NCBI GenBank assembly: GCA_944332505.1
Contig: CALVKC010000057.1
Location: forward strand, 1-7,160
Length of the DNA stretch: 7,160 bases
From: an uncultured Bacilli bacterium
GTDB lineage: Bacteria > Bacillota_I > Bacilli_A > RF39 > UBA660
Reading direction: 5' to 3'
The notes under the pieces were generated by a model. It was not told where the DNA came from. It saw nothing but the letters and a program-made list of their open reading frames with translations, and ran no database searches. Position numbers and translations under genes: made by a program. Shown piece after piece: positions 1 to 6,559 of this stretch; position 1 is the stretch's first letter, and each line of letters begins with the position of its first letter.

Positions 1-242
1 TAACAGTCGACGAATTAATGTATGCCGGATTTGCCACCGGATATATGAATCGCTTAACTTATCTCTACCAAAATGGCAATTATTGGTCCATGTCGCCGTC
101 CTATTTCCACGTTGGCGCTTCGTCTGCTTATGGGTTCGTTCAGTACGCGGCTGGCATTGCTGACGGCTACGACTATGTGACCGTCGTCTTTGGCTTGCGT
201 CCGGTAATCAATCTGCAATCTAATGGCACAATAATTTGTTAA
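1..242 (+). CDS. C-terminal part of a putative DGR-target protein with a variable lectin-like module (5' end outside window)
   Basis: The frame is open from base 3 to the TAA at 240-242 and reads TVDELMYAGF at the left edge, so this is the tail of a longer protein; the ATG at 18 is only an internal methionine. The visible 79 residues contain YWSMSPSYF followed by a variable stretch and then GLRPVINLQS. I recognise this layout from large paralogous families in AT-rich uncultured Bacilli whose C-terminal domain resembles the formylglycine-enzyme/C-type-lectin fold used by DGR target proteins; that assignment is from memory, not a search. Such domains usually bind ligands at the cell surface or on phage particles. 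The codon use is far richer in G+C than the neighbouring genes. The protein ends soon after the module (NGTIIC). No signal peptide or membrane segment can be judged because the N-terminus is missing. Confidence 0.6.
   Translation, partial: TVDELMYAGFATGYMNRLTYLYQNGNYWSMSPSYFHVGASSAYGFVQYAAGIADGYDYVTVVFGLRPVINLQSNGTIIC
30..221 (+). repeat. Variable module, copy 1 (candidate DGR variable repeat)
   Basis: This 192-nt module is shared with 387-575. Bases 30-77 are identical to 387-434, and 192-221 are identical to 546-575. The core between them differs by about 29 substitutions and one 3-nt indel. By hand alignment the substitutions fall about 10 at codon position 1, 13 at position 2 and 6 at position 3, the reverse of ordinary drift. 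Examples are TCC/AGC, CAC/GGC, GTT/TCT, TAC/AGC and GTC/GAC, as if derived from AAC or AAT template codons. The constant 3' end, starting at GGCTTGCGTCCGG, would sit where a DGR initiation-of-homing site is expected. A reverse transcriptase and a template copy are not in the window, so the DGR reading is an inference. Confidence 0.6.
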
Positions 243-256
243 GTTATTTTAATAAA

Positions 257-304
257 ACTATGACTTTTTGGCTTGAAATAATTATGACATTTTATCTTGA
301 AATT
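257..304 (+). repeat. Imperfect 24-nt tandem duplication between the two modules
   Basis: Bases 257-280 and 281-304 align over 24 nt with about 19 identities. Both contain TATGAC, then a T-rich run, then CTTGAAAT. The repeat lies in the AT-rich spacer (243-386) that separates the two variable modules and has no coding potential. Its role is unknown; it may be simple slippage. Further right in the spacer, TGTAC and GTACA form a 5-bp inverted repeat around 326-342, followed by a TATAAT at 351-356 with no well-spaced -35 that I can find. Confidence 0.4.
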
Positions 305-386
305 TAAATTTATATAAAAATAATTGTACATTTTTGGTACATTCTTATTTTATAATTAATCTTCAATTGCAAAAGTCATCAAATTG

Positions 387-575
387 TTTGCCACCGGATA
401 TATGAATCGCTTAACTTATCTCTACCAAAATGGCTATTATTGGTCCATGTCGCCGAGCTATTTCGGCTCTGGCGGCTCTTCTGCTGGCGGGTTCATTCAG
501 AGCGCGACTGGTCACGCTGCCGACTACTGGGTGACCGACGGCTATGGCTTGCGTCCGGTAATCAATCTGCAATCT
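387..575 (+). repeat. Variable module, copy 2 (candidate DGR variable repeat or cassette)
   Basis: This is the 189-nt partner of 30-221. Homology starts abruptly at TTTGCCACCGG and ends after CTGCAATCT. By hand count it is about 52% G+C, against the strongly AT-rich flanks. It is unlikely to be a template repeat, because a template should be rich in AAC/AAT codons at the variable positions, whereas this copy has mainly GGC, AGC, GCC, TCT and TAT there. It therefore looks like a second diversified copy rather than the master copy. Confidence 0.6.
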
Positions 576-600
576 GATACTGTCATTGATTTTAATAAAC

Positions 601-627
601 AAAAAAAACTGCTTATTATTAGCAGTT
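601..627 (-). terminator. Rho-independent terminator of efp
   Basis: On the minus strand a 7-bp stem (AACTGCT pairing with AGCAGTT, 627-621 with 613-607) with a 7-nt loop is followed at once by a run of T residues (606-601). It starts 2 nt after the efp stop codon and would end the rnjB-rpmG-efp transcript. Confidence 0.85.
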
Positions 628-629
628 AA

Positions 630-1190
630 TTAAGCTCTACTAGAATATTTACCATCTTTAGTAGATACAATAATATGTTCTCCTTGAGATATAAACATAG
701 GCACTTTTAAAGTATAACCAGTTTCAATAGTAGCATCTTTTTGAGCATTATTAGTAGTATTACCTTTAGTAGCATCAGTAGTTTCTACTACTTCAAACTC
801 AATTTTTTCCGGAAGTTCAATACCAATTATTTCTCCCTCATAAAAATCAATAGAGATTTCTAAATTTTCTTTTAAGAATTTCTTTTCATCTTCTAATTTA
901 GATTCTGGTATTTCTACTTGCTCATATGTATTAGTATCCATAAATACATAAGTATCACCAGTGTTATATAAATATTGCATTGGTTTTCTATCAACATGAG
1001 CTTTTTCTACTTTTATATTAGTATTATAAGTATCTTCAACAATTGAACCAGTCTTTAAATTCTTTAACTTCATCTTAACAAATGCAGCACCCTTACCAGG
1101 TTTAACATGTTGAAATTCTACTATTTGGCATAATTTACCGTCCATAATAATAGTCATTCCATTTTTAATGTCATTGATATTAATATTCAT
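630..1190 (-). CDS. efp: Translation elongation factor P
   Basis: EF-P binds between the ribosomal P and E sites and relieves stalling at polyproline stretches. The 186-residue length is normal for the family. The N-terminal KOW-like domain (about 1-65) carries EFQHVKPGKGAAFV, placing the modifiable lysine K33 at the loop tip. Two OB domains follow, with KMQYLY-type (here RKPMQYLYNTGD) and YEQVEIP motifs in the second and ETGYTLKVPMF and DGKYSSRA in the third. The sequence is closest in style to Bacillus EF-P. The enzyme that modifies K33 cannot be deduced from this window. The start is supported by AAAGGG eight nt upstream. It lies 17 nt downstream of rpmG in the same direction and so is almost certainly cotranscribed with it; a terminator follows the TAA directly. 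Confidence 0.97.
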   Translation of the reverse strand: MNININDIKNGMTIIMDGKLCQIVEFQHVKPGKGAAFVKMKLKNLKTGSIVEDTYNTNIKVEKAHVDRKPMQYLYNTGDTYVFMDTNTYEQVEIPESKLEDEKKFLKENLEISIDFYEGEIIGIELPEKIEFEVVETTDATKGNTTNNAQKDATIETGYTLKVPMFISQGEHIIVSTKDGKYSSRA

Positions 1191-1207
1191 AATTTAAGCC
1201 CTTTCTC

Positions 1208-1372
1208 TTATTTTTTTTCTTTATGTATTGTATGTTTACCACAATTTGGGCAAGCTTTCTTAATACCTAATTTTTCTTGTGTATTTTTTTTATTTTTACT
1301 TGTAGTATAATTTTCATGTTTACATTCACTACATACTAAAGTAACATAATTTCTATTTTCATTCTTTGCCAT
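1208..1372 (-). CDS. rpmG: 50S ribosomal protein L33, zinc-ribbon form
   Basis: This short gene encodes 54 residues, beginning [18 protein letters not shown] and ending HTIHKEKK. It is a small basic protein of the large ribosomal subunit near the E site. Two CxxC pairs (C14/C17 and C41/C44) form the zinc ribbon, so this is the zinc-dependent type rather than the cysteine-free paralogue that some Firmicutes switch to in zinc shortage. The start is fixed by a perfect AAGGAGG at 1386-1380, 7 nt upstream of the ATG. It follows rnjB by 63 nt and precedes efp by 17 nt. A candidate promoter with a palindrome lies just upstream (1393-1429), which would allow separate control of rpmG-efp. Confidence 0.95.
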   Translation of the reverse strand: MAKNENRNYVTLVCSECKHENYTTSKNKKNTQEKLGIKKACPNCGKHTIHKEKK

Positions 1373-1392
1373 AAGCTATCCTCCTTTTTCTC

Positions 1393-1411
1393 ATATGGTA
1401 TTTTACCATAT
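1393..1411. promoter_or_regulatory. Palindrome over the rpmG-efp -10 region
   Basis: A perfect 8-bp inverted repeat (ATATGGTA / TACCATAT) with a 3-nt centre overlaps the candidate -10 and reaches the predicted start site. If transcription starts nearby, most of the repeat lies in the promoter, so a protein-binding operator is more likely than an RNA hairpin for that transcript. In read-through RNA from rnjB it would form a hairpin 20 nt before the rpmG ATG. It lacks a T-run on the minus strand, so it is not a convincing terminator. It does not look like the Zur box I know from Bacillus. Confidence 0.5.
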
Positions 1412-1429
1412 CTCATAATAATTTGACAA
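1400..1429 (-). promoter_or_regulatory. Candidate sigma-A promoter for rpmG-efp
   Basis: The minus strand has TTGTCA (1429-1424), an 18-nt spacer and TAAAAT (1405-1400). The -35 begins 7 nt past the rnjB stop codon, so the promoter fits wholly in the 63-nt gap. The match is good but not perfect, in AT-rich DNA where chance matches are common. Confidence 0.5.
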
Positions 1430-1435
1430 GATTTA

Positions 1436-3070
1436 TTACACTTCTTGAATAACCGCAATTATCATTGGTTTACATTCTGTTTCTTCATATAAATACTTGC
1501 CTAATTCTTCTCTTATCTCTGTTTTAATCTTATTATATTCAATATAAGAATCAGTTATATTTCTTTCAATTATAGCAGTAGAAATATTTTTTATTTCCTT
1601 AATCATTTCTTTAGAATCTTTAATATAAATAAATCCTCTTGTAGTCACTTCTGGTCCTACTAATAATTCACGTGTTTTTTTAGATATCGTAGCACTTATT
1701 AAAACAATACCATTTTCTGATAACATTTCACGATCTTTAATAACAAGTTCACCAACATCTTCACTACTCTTACCATCTATTAAAATATCATTTACTTTAA
1801 TAGATTTAAAATTATCTTGTAAAACTCCATCATCTATTTCAACAATATCCCCATTTCCTTTAAGAATAATATTTTCTTTAGGAATACCTAATAAAGAAGC
1901 AACATTAGCATTATTAACCATGTAACGATATTCACCTTTAACAGGCATATAATATTTAGGATTTAATAATTTAATCATTAACATTAAATCTTCTTGCGAA
2001 GCATGATGTAAAATACATTTATCCTTAGGAACAGATACAATATTACATCCTAATTCAGCTAAATCATTTTCTAATTTAACTAATACTTTTTCACTCGAAT
2101 CATATCTTGGTTCGGCAAATACAATTGTATCATTACTCTTTAAAGATACAAACTTATCATATCCTCCTAATACTTTAGATAATACAGCATAAGGATTTTC
2201 TTTACTATCAGCCATAATAAGTACAGAATCTTTATCATCGATATTAGATAAATCACCTAATAAACCATCTTGAATATTTAAATAACCATACTTTAAACTT
2301 ATATCTAAAATAGATTGTAATTGTTTACCCATAAGAACAACTTTACGATGTGTATTTTTTAAAGAATCAAATATTTCTTGAATAGTATATAAATGATTTG
2401 GTAGTACTAAAAATATTACTCTTCCTTCAGCATGATTAACAGCATATTTAAAATTCTTTACTAAACGATGATCTGGTGATGTATGTCCTGGTCTTTCAGA
2501 AAAACTTGATTCACTTAATAAAGCTAATACACCCTTTTTTCCAACATAAGCTATTTTACCTAAATCCATATCATATGCACCACGCATACTAGGATCAATT
2601 AAAAAATCACCGGTATAACAAATCGCACCATCTTTAGTATTTAAACAATACATTACAGCATCAGGAACAGAATGGGATACACTTATAGGAAATATACTAA
2701 CTTCACCAAAATTTAACTTCTTATGAGGCTTTATTTCGATAATATTTTTAGGATTTACACCATTTTCTTCTAAGACAAACTTCGTATATCTAGTAGCATA
2801 AACTTTCAAATTAGGAATTAACTTTAATAAATCATTAGTAGCACCCATATTTTCATAATGCCCATGGGTTAAAAATAATCCTTTAATCCTTCTTTTATTT
2901 TTTACTAAATATTCAAAATCCGGAATAATATAATCAATCCCATATAAATTTTCAGTAGCATATTTTAAACCACAATCAAATATATATATAAAATTATCTA
3001 CTTCAACAATATAGGTATTTTTACCAGTTTCATTAAGGCCACCTAGGCCCATTATCTTTATCTTACTCAT
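1436..3070 (-). CDS. rnjB: RNase J2-like ribonuclease J paralogue with a degenerate active site
   Basis: This is a 544-residue metallo-beta-lactamase/beta-CASP protein of the RNase J family, which in Firmicutes processes and degrades RNA as a J1-J2 complex. The N-terminus (IKIMGLGGLNETGKN, then DCGLKY and GIDYIIPDF) and the C-terminal domain (DVGELVIKDREMLSENG, GPEVTTRGFIY, ending MIIAVIQEV) are typical and full length. The metal site is not: motif 2 reads H69-G-H71-Y-E73-N74 instead of HxHxDH, and the last ligand motif reads PVKGEYR with K378 where active enzymes have His. H133, D155 and H356 remain. This loss, and the J2-style DCGLKY N-terminus, point to rnjB. The ATG at 3070 is chosen because AGAAGGA lies 5 nt upstream and a promoter ends further up; an upstream TTG frame starting at 3142 would begin inside the -35. 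An active J1 should be encoded elsewhere. Confidence 0.85.
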   Translation of the reverse strand: MSKIKIMGLGGLNETGKNTYIVEVDNFIYIFDCGLKYATENLYGIDYIIPDFEYLVKNKRRIKGLFLTHGHYENMGATNDLLKLIPNLKVYATRYTKFVLEENGVNPKNIIEIKPHKKLNFGEVSIFPISVSHSVPDAVMYCLNTKDGAICYTGDFLIDPSMRGAYDMDLGKIAYVGKKGVLALLSESSFSERPGHTSPDHRLVKNFKYAVNHAEGRVIFLVLPNHLYTIQEIFDSLKNTHRKVVLMGKQLQSILDISLKYGYLNIQDGLLGDLSNIDDKDSVLIMADSKENPYAVLSKVLGGYDKFVSLKSNDTIVFAEPRYDSSEKVLVKLENDLAELGCNIVSVPKDKCILHHASQEDLMLMIKLLNPKYYMPVKGEYRYMVNNANVASLLGIPKENIILKGNGDIVEIDDGVLQDNFKSIKVNDILIDGKSSEDVGELVIKDREMLSENGIVLISATISKKTRELLVGPEVTTRGFIYIKDSKEMIKEIKNISTAIIERNITDSYIEYNKIKTEIREELGKYLYEETECKPMIIAVIQEV

Positions 3071-3091
3071 TTTAATCCTTCTTTCATATAA

Positions 3092-3109
3092 ATACAAGTT
3101 CCTTTGTAT
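3092..3109. promoter_or_regulatory. Inverted repeat at the rnjB transcription start
   Basis: Six-base arms ATACAA and TTGTAT (3092-3097 and 3104-3109) flank a 6-nt centre. They straddle the expected start site about 7 nt below the -10 and lie ahead of the ribosome binding site. It could be an operator or a weak 5' hairpin; in AT-rich DNA such a short repeat may also be chance. Confidence 0.3.
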
Positions 3110-3113
3110 GAAC

Positions 3114-3142
3114 ATTATAGCAAATAATTTTTTTAATTGCAA
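3114..3142 (-). promoter_or_regulatory. rnjB: Sigma-A promoter of rnjB
   Basis: TTGCAA (3142-3137), a 17-nt spacer and a perfect TATAAT (3119-3114) lie on the minus strand. The predicted start near 3107 gives a leader of about 37 nt before the ATG at 3070. This near-consensus element also argues against the longer TTG-initiated reading of rnjB. Confidence 0.8.
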
Positions 3143-3160
3143 ACCATTTATTTTTAGAAC

Positions 3161-3183
3161 AAAAAATGGAGCCTTTCGGCTCC
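3161..3183 (-). terminator. Rho-independent terminator with GAAA tetraloop
   Basis: On the minus strand GGAGCC-GAAA-GGCTCC forms a 6-bp GC-rich stem capped by a GNRA loop, followed by A and six T residues (3166-3161). It lies between the primase-helicase gene and the rnjB promoter and insulates rnjB from the cassette. The 207 nt between the helicase stop and this hairpin are AT-rich with no gene that I can support. Confidence 0.85.
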
Positions 3184-3260
3184 TTCAGGGGGAAATATTA
3201 TTATCAGTTCGTAACAATTTATTAATTGATTAAAGTCTTACAAAACAAGGCTTTTTCTTC

Positions 3261-3290
3261 TATCAAAATTTATCAAAGTTTATTAAAATA
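3261..3290. repeat. Three 10-nt AT-rich direct repeats
   Basis: Three consecutive decamers read TATCAAAATT, TATCAAAGTT and TATTAAAATA. The period matches one DNA helix turn, which would place them on the same face. They lie in the non-coding stretch after the primase-helicase gene. No function can be assigned and chance is a fair explanation at this base composition. Confidence 0.35.
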
Positions 3291-3390
3291 ACTTTATTTT
3301 TGTCATTTAGTATCTGATTTTGGTATCTAGAAAAATAATAATAAATCATATTAATATAATTTTTATTTATCACACATTAAAATTAAAACA

Positions 3391-5739
3391 CTAATTTTCT
3401 TCAACTATTTCATAACCCAATTTTTCGTATGTTTTTTTTCTTTTCAGAAACATATTACGAGTTTTTGAAAAATTATCATCTATATAATCATAAATTAATA
3501 TTTCTTTTTTATTACTATCTTGCCTATGTAATCTTCCAGCATATTGTGTTACTCTAGTTTGACCAGAAATAGGCATTGTTAAAAATAATACATCAAGCTT
3601 TGAATCATCAAACCCTTCACCAATATACGACCCAGTAGCTACTATAATTTTATTATCTTCGTTTTCATTTATTTGATTATTTAATTCCATATAGCTTTTA
3701 AGAACTTTTTTGCCGATTCCACCATAATATTTAAAAATATTATTTGTATATTTTGATAATTTGTCATAAATGTAGTTCATTAATTCTAATCTTTCTGTTA
3801 AAACTAATATATTTTTTTCATTATCATATTCCTTCTTAATATCTTTAATAATATTTTCACTACGTATAATATCTTTTGCTATCAAATCATTAATTTCATT
3901 TAATTCATAATTATCAATATTTTGATTTGTAAAATTTAAATGACTTTTCTTCGCAATTACTTTCATGGGGATATTCAATTTTTTATTAAATTTTAGACTA
4001 TCTACTTTATACCTAATATCACCGCATTGCATTTTTATGATTGGAGTATGTCCATTTTCTCTTTCTGGTGTTGCAGATATTCCATAAACATATCTAGCAT
4101 TTCCTGTATTAATTGCTTGCTCAAAAGTATATGCTGCAGTATGATGACATTCATCAATTATAATCATTCCATAGTTTTTTGCAATGTCTAAAACATTTCC
4201 ATTATTCCATAATGATTTTATACTTACAACATCAATAACATTAGTAATATTCTTTTTCTTACTACTTATCTCACCAACTTCTTTTACATCTAAAAATTCT
4301 TTTATTCTATCTTTCCATTGATTAAGCAATTGAATTTTATTTACCAATATTAGTGTATTCACTTTTCTTTCTGCTATAAGTTTACATCCAATTACTGTTT
4401 TTCCGAATCCTGTCGGAGCACATAATATTCCATTATCATATTTTAACATATGGTCTATTGCTATTTGTTGTTCTTCTCTTAAACTACCATTGAATTTAAC
4501 TTCTATTTTATTTCCAACAAATCTCTCATCTTTACTAATAATTTCAATGTTATTAACATTACATAGACTCTCTAAATAATTATATGTTCCTCTTGGCAAT
4601 TTTAAATACTTTTCATCTTCTTTACTACAATCAATTACCATAGGAACATTGTAAACGGACATTCTTAATTTTTGTTTTTTATAAAATTCAGGATTAGCAA
4701 AGGTAGCAAGTCTTCTAAAACTATTTTTTACTACTCCATCAAGATTAGCTTTATCAATATATACCATATCCTTTAAAATTACTTTAATACTTTTAGGATA
4801 ATCTATATTATTTTTACTCTTTACTTTTACTTCATTTTGCATATCAATTATTTCATGACTGATATCAATAGTTTCATTAGATAATTGTTTTATTTTTTCA
4901 AAAACTTCTATTTCAGTTAACTTACGAATAGAACTTAAATATTGCATTTGATTTTTTATTAAAATAAAATTTCTATCAATAAACAATGTATTTCCATATT
5001 TAGATGGTTCATTTTGAAATGGTAGTGCTATTAAATTACCATATCCACCTTTTGGTAATATATCTTGATTAGGAAACATTCTATCAAAAGAGGAAATTGA
5101 AATATTTGATATTTCCATAGTTTTAGATAATAACAAACTACCTAATTTTCTTGCTGTTATTGCTTTTATATTTGTATCAAAGAACATCCATATGTGTATT
5201 CCATTACCTGATCTACTACGTTCTATAGCAATAGGTACTTCATATTTATCGCAAACACTCGCAAAAGCTAATACATCACTTTTAATATCTTTTTTCGAAT
5301 CTTTATCATCAAAATCTAATGACAGAAAAAAACAAGTATCATTTTCTAAAAGAGGATAAATACCTATTGGATAATTTCCATACATATGCTTATAGATAGT
5401 TTCTTTTGATATTGGTTTATTTTCCCTATATTGACAATTTTTACATTTTTTTCCCATTGTTTTATTACATATACCATTTTTCCATTCATTTGCACATGCA
5501 GGTATATAATATTTAACATTTGGATTATTTTTATCAATAGATAAATAAGGATATACATCATTTCTTCCTTTAAAATAATTCATAAATATTTTAACTGAAT
5601 CTTCACGACTTGAAATATCTTCTGATGAATTTGTTGTTATTTCGTTAAATTGTTTCTTCAATTTATCTATTTCTAATTGTAATTTTTTTATTTCTAGTTC
5701 TTTAACTTTTATTAATTTTAATATTTCACTATTATTCAT
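3391..5739 (-). CDS. AEP-type primase fused to SF2 helicase (TOTE conflict-system type)
   Basis: This 782-residue protein starts with a charged coiled coil (about 4-36). The primase domain (about 45-270) has a probable zinc site (C82, C91, C99, C102), the acidic metal motif SLDFDD (D142, D144), ERSRSGNGIHIWMFF with H182, and FDRMFPNQ/LPKGGYGNLIALPFQ. A linker with ATFANPEFYKKQKLRMS (about 346-361) and LPRG (381-384) is typical of this fusion family. The helicase follows: Walker A APTGFGKT (441-448), DECH (529-532), SAT (555-557), a GEGFDD motif V region (about 707-712) and QYAGRLHRQ (732-740). All core catalytic residues look intact. Such proteins are predicted from comparative genomics to act on invading DNA; the exact activity is not known to me. 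The ATG lies 4 nt after the abiEii stop, with GAGG 9 nt upstream inside abiEii. No nuclease domain or nuclease gene accompanies it here. Confidence 0.85.
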   Translation of the reverse strand: MNNSEILKLIKVKELEIKKLQLEIDKLKKQFNEITTNSSEDISSREDSVKIFMNYFKGRNDVYPYLSIDKNNPNVKYYIPACANEWKNGICNKTMGKKCKNCQYRENKPISKETIYKHMYGNYPIGIYPLLENDTCFFLSLDFDDKDSKKDIKSDVLAFASVCDKYEVPIAIERSRSGNGIHIWMFFDTNIKAITARKLGSLLLSKTMEISNISISSFDRMFPNQDILPKGGYGNLIALPFQNEPSKYGNTLFIDRNFILIKNQMQYLSSIRKLTEIEVFEKIKQLSNETIDISHEIIDMQNEVKVKSKNNIDYPKSIKVILKDMVYIDKANLDGVVKNSFRRLATFANPEFYKKQKLRMSVYNVPMVIDCSKEDEKYLKLPRGTYNYLESLCNVNNIEIISKDERFVGNKIEVKFNGSLREEQQIAIDHMLKYDNGILCAPTGFGKTVIGCKLIAERKVNTLILVNKIQLLNQWKDRIKEFLDVKEVGEISSKKKNITNVIDVVSIKSLWNNGNVLDIAKNYGMIIIDECHHTAAYTFEQAINTGNARYVYGISATPERENGHTPIIKMQCGDIRYKVDSLKFNKKLNIPMKVIAKKSHLNFTNQNIDNYELNEINDLIAKDIIRSENIIKDIKKEYDNEKNILVLTERLELMNYIYDKLSKYTNNIFKYYGGIGKKVLKSYMELNNQINENEDNKIIVATGSYIGEGFDDSKLDVLFLTMPISGQTRVTQYAGRLHRQDSNKKEILIYDYIDDNFSKTRNMFLKRKKTYEKLGYEIVEEN

Positions 5740-5743
5740 AGTA

Positions 5744-6559
5744 TTATACCTCGACTAATTCCAACGAAGATATGAAGTTTAAAATTGAATTAACAGTATC
5801 ATCTATAGACAATTCAAGCCAATTGTTTTTTGCCATATTAACCATGGATTTAAATCTCTTATTTGATAATGTATATTTTAAATTATTTTGTAACTCTGTT
5901 ATATTACTTTCTTCAATTAATTCGTTTCTAAAAATTAATTTATCTAAGTAATTTAAAAAACGTCGCTTATCAAAATCACTTTTATTTATCAAATAATAGA
6001 TATCAAAGATGTCTTTGTATCTAGTTGATGTAATACCAAATTTTAATAATGACTTTATTTTTTCTACACATATTTGTTCTTTTGAATTAGCAAGTAAAGT
6101 AACACTATTAGAATCTATACCTAAATCAAAACATAATTCATCTTGATCTATATCAATATCTTTATGCACACCAACATCTAATTTAGTAGAAAATACATTA
6201 CCAAAATTATCAGATATATCTATAAAAACTCTTTTACCATCATAATCTTGATGATGAAGTCTTTTTATTGGTGAAGTAATTTTTATTTTAATATCTTTAT
6301 CATTTAATTTTTCTATAAATGTTTCTATTGCTGAATCATCTAAAGAATATCTTATAAAATCTATATCTAAATCTTGTGTTGCTCTTCTTATGTCTTTAGA
6401 AATAGCCATCATTACAACTCCACCCTTAATTGTTACATTTTTATTTAAGCTAGAATTGCTTATTTGAGCTAAAATAATATCTTGGCAAGTTTTCGAAATA
6501 GCATTTAAATTTGAATATCCATTTGCTAAATAATTATTAAATATTGTATTTATATTCAT
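5744..6559 (-). CDS. abiEii: AbiEii-type nucleotidyltransferase toxin
   Basis: This 271-residue protein belongs to the AbiEii/DUF1814 nucleotidyltransferases, toxins of type IV toxin-antitoxin and abortive-infection systems; some relatives (the MenT group) add nucleotides to tRNA 3' ends. Visible motifs are IKGGVVMMAI (G46, G47) followed by RRATQDLDIDF (D63, D65, D67), a third acidic residue in KLDVGVH (D128), and the C-terminal motif with K167 then RYKDIFDIY (R180, K182, D183, D186). All the residues expected for activity are present, so the toxin looks functional. Its ATG overlaps the antitoxin stop by one base (TAATG), and GAGG lies 7 nt upstream. The next gene starts 4 nt after its TAA. 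Growth arrest would depend on loss or imbalance of the antitoxin. The nucleotide and target used here cannot be read from the sequence. Confidence 0.9.
   Translation of the reverse strand: MNINTIFNNYLANGYSNLNAISKTCQDIILAQISNSSLNKNVTIKGGVVMMAISKDIRRATQDLDIDFIRYSLDDSAIETFIEKLNDKDIKIKITSPIKRLHHQDYDGKRVFIDISDNFGNVFSTKLDVGVHKDIDIDQDELCFDLGIDSNSVTLLANSKEQICVEKIKSLLKFGITSTRYKDIFDIYYLINKSDFDKRRFLNYLDKLIFRNELIEESNITELQNNLKYTLSNKRFKSMVNMAKNNWLELSIDDTVNSILNFISSLELVEV

Larger units (their letters stand above)
387..629 (+). pseudogene. Headless remnant of a variable-module protein
   Basis: The reading frame matches copy 1 (FATGYMNRLTYLYQNG, YWSMSPSYF, GLRPVINLQS) and runs to a TAA at 627-629, but nothing upstream looks like the rest of a gene. 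The frame opens only after a TAA at 357-359. It offers just a TTG at 384 as an in-frame start ahead of the module, and no ribosome binding site precedes it. Its last codons run through the terminator of the opposite-strand efp gene. I read it as a duplicated or truncated gene end, or a silent donor cassette, not an expressed protein. A short expressed polypeptide cannot be excluded. Confidence 0.5.

Noticed and set aside
257..304. CRISPR array
   Set aside because: Only two imperfect units with no spacer between them.
387..575. Copy 2 as the DGR template repeat
   Set aside because: Its variable codons are mostly G, C and T at positions 1 and 2; a template should show A there.
411..602. Open frame on the minus strand opposite copy 2
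   Set aside because: It is a shadow of the variable module on the other strand, has no ribosome binding site and resembles no family I know.
3071..3142. 24-residue N-terminal extension of RNase J from a TTG
   Set aside because: It would start in the -35 of a near-consensus promoter; the ATG at 3070 has a ribosome binding site and matches the family start.
3168..3187. The GGAGCC/GGCTCC hairpin as a plus-strand terminator
   Set aside because: No T-run follows on the plus strand; the T-run is on the minus strand, where the upstream gene lies.
3341..3370. AT-only dyad after the helicase stop as the main terminator
   Set aside because: The arms are six A/T bases with an 18-nt loop; too weak compared with the hairpin at 3161-3183.
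5364..5561. Short minus-strand open frame within the primase domain
   Set aside because: It lies wholly inside the primase-helicase gene in another frame, whose own frame has clear motifs over the same bases.
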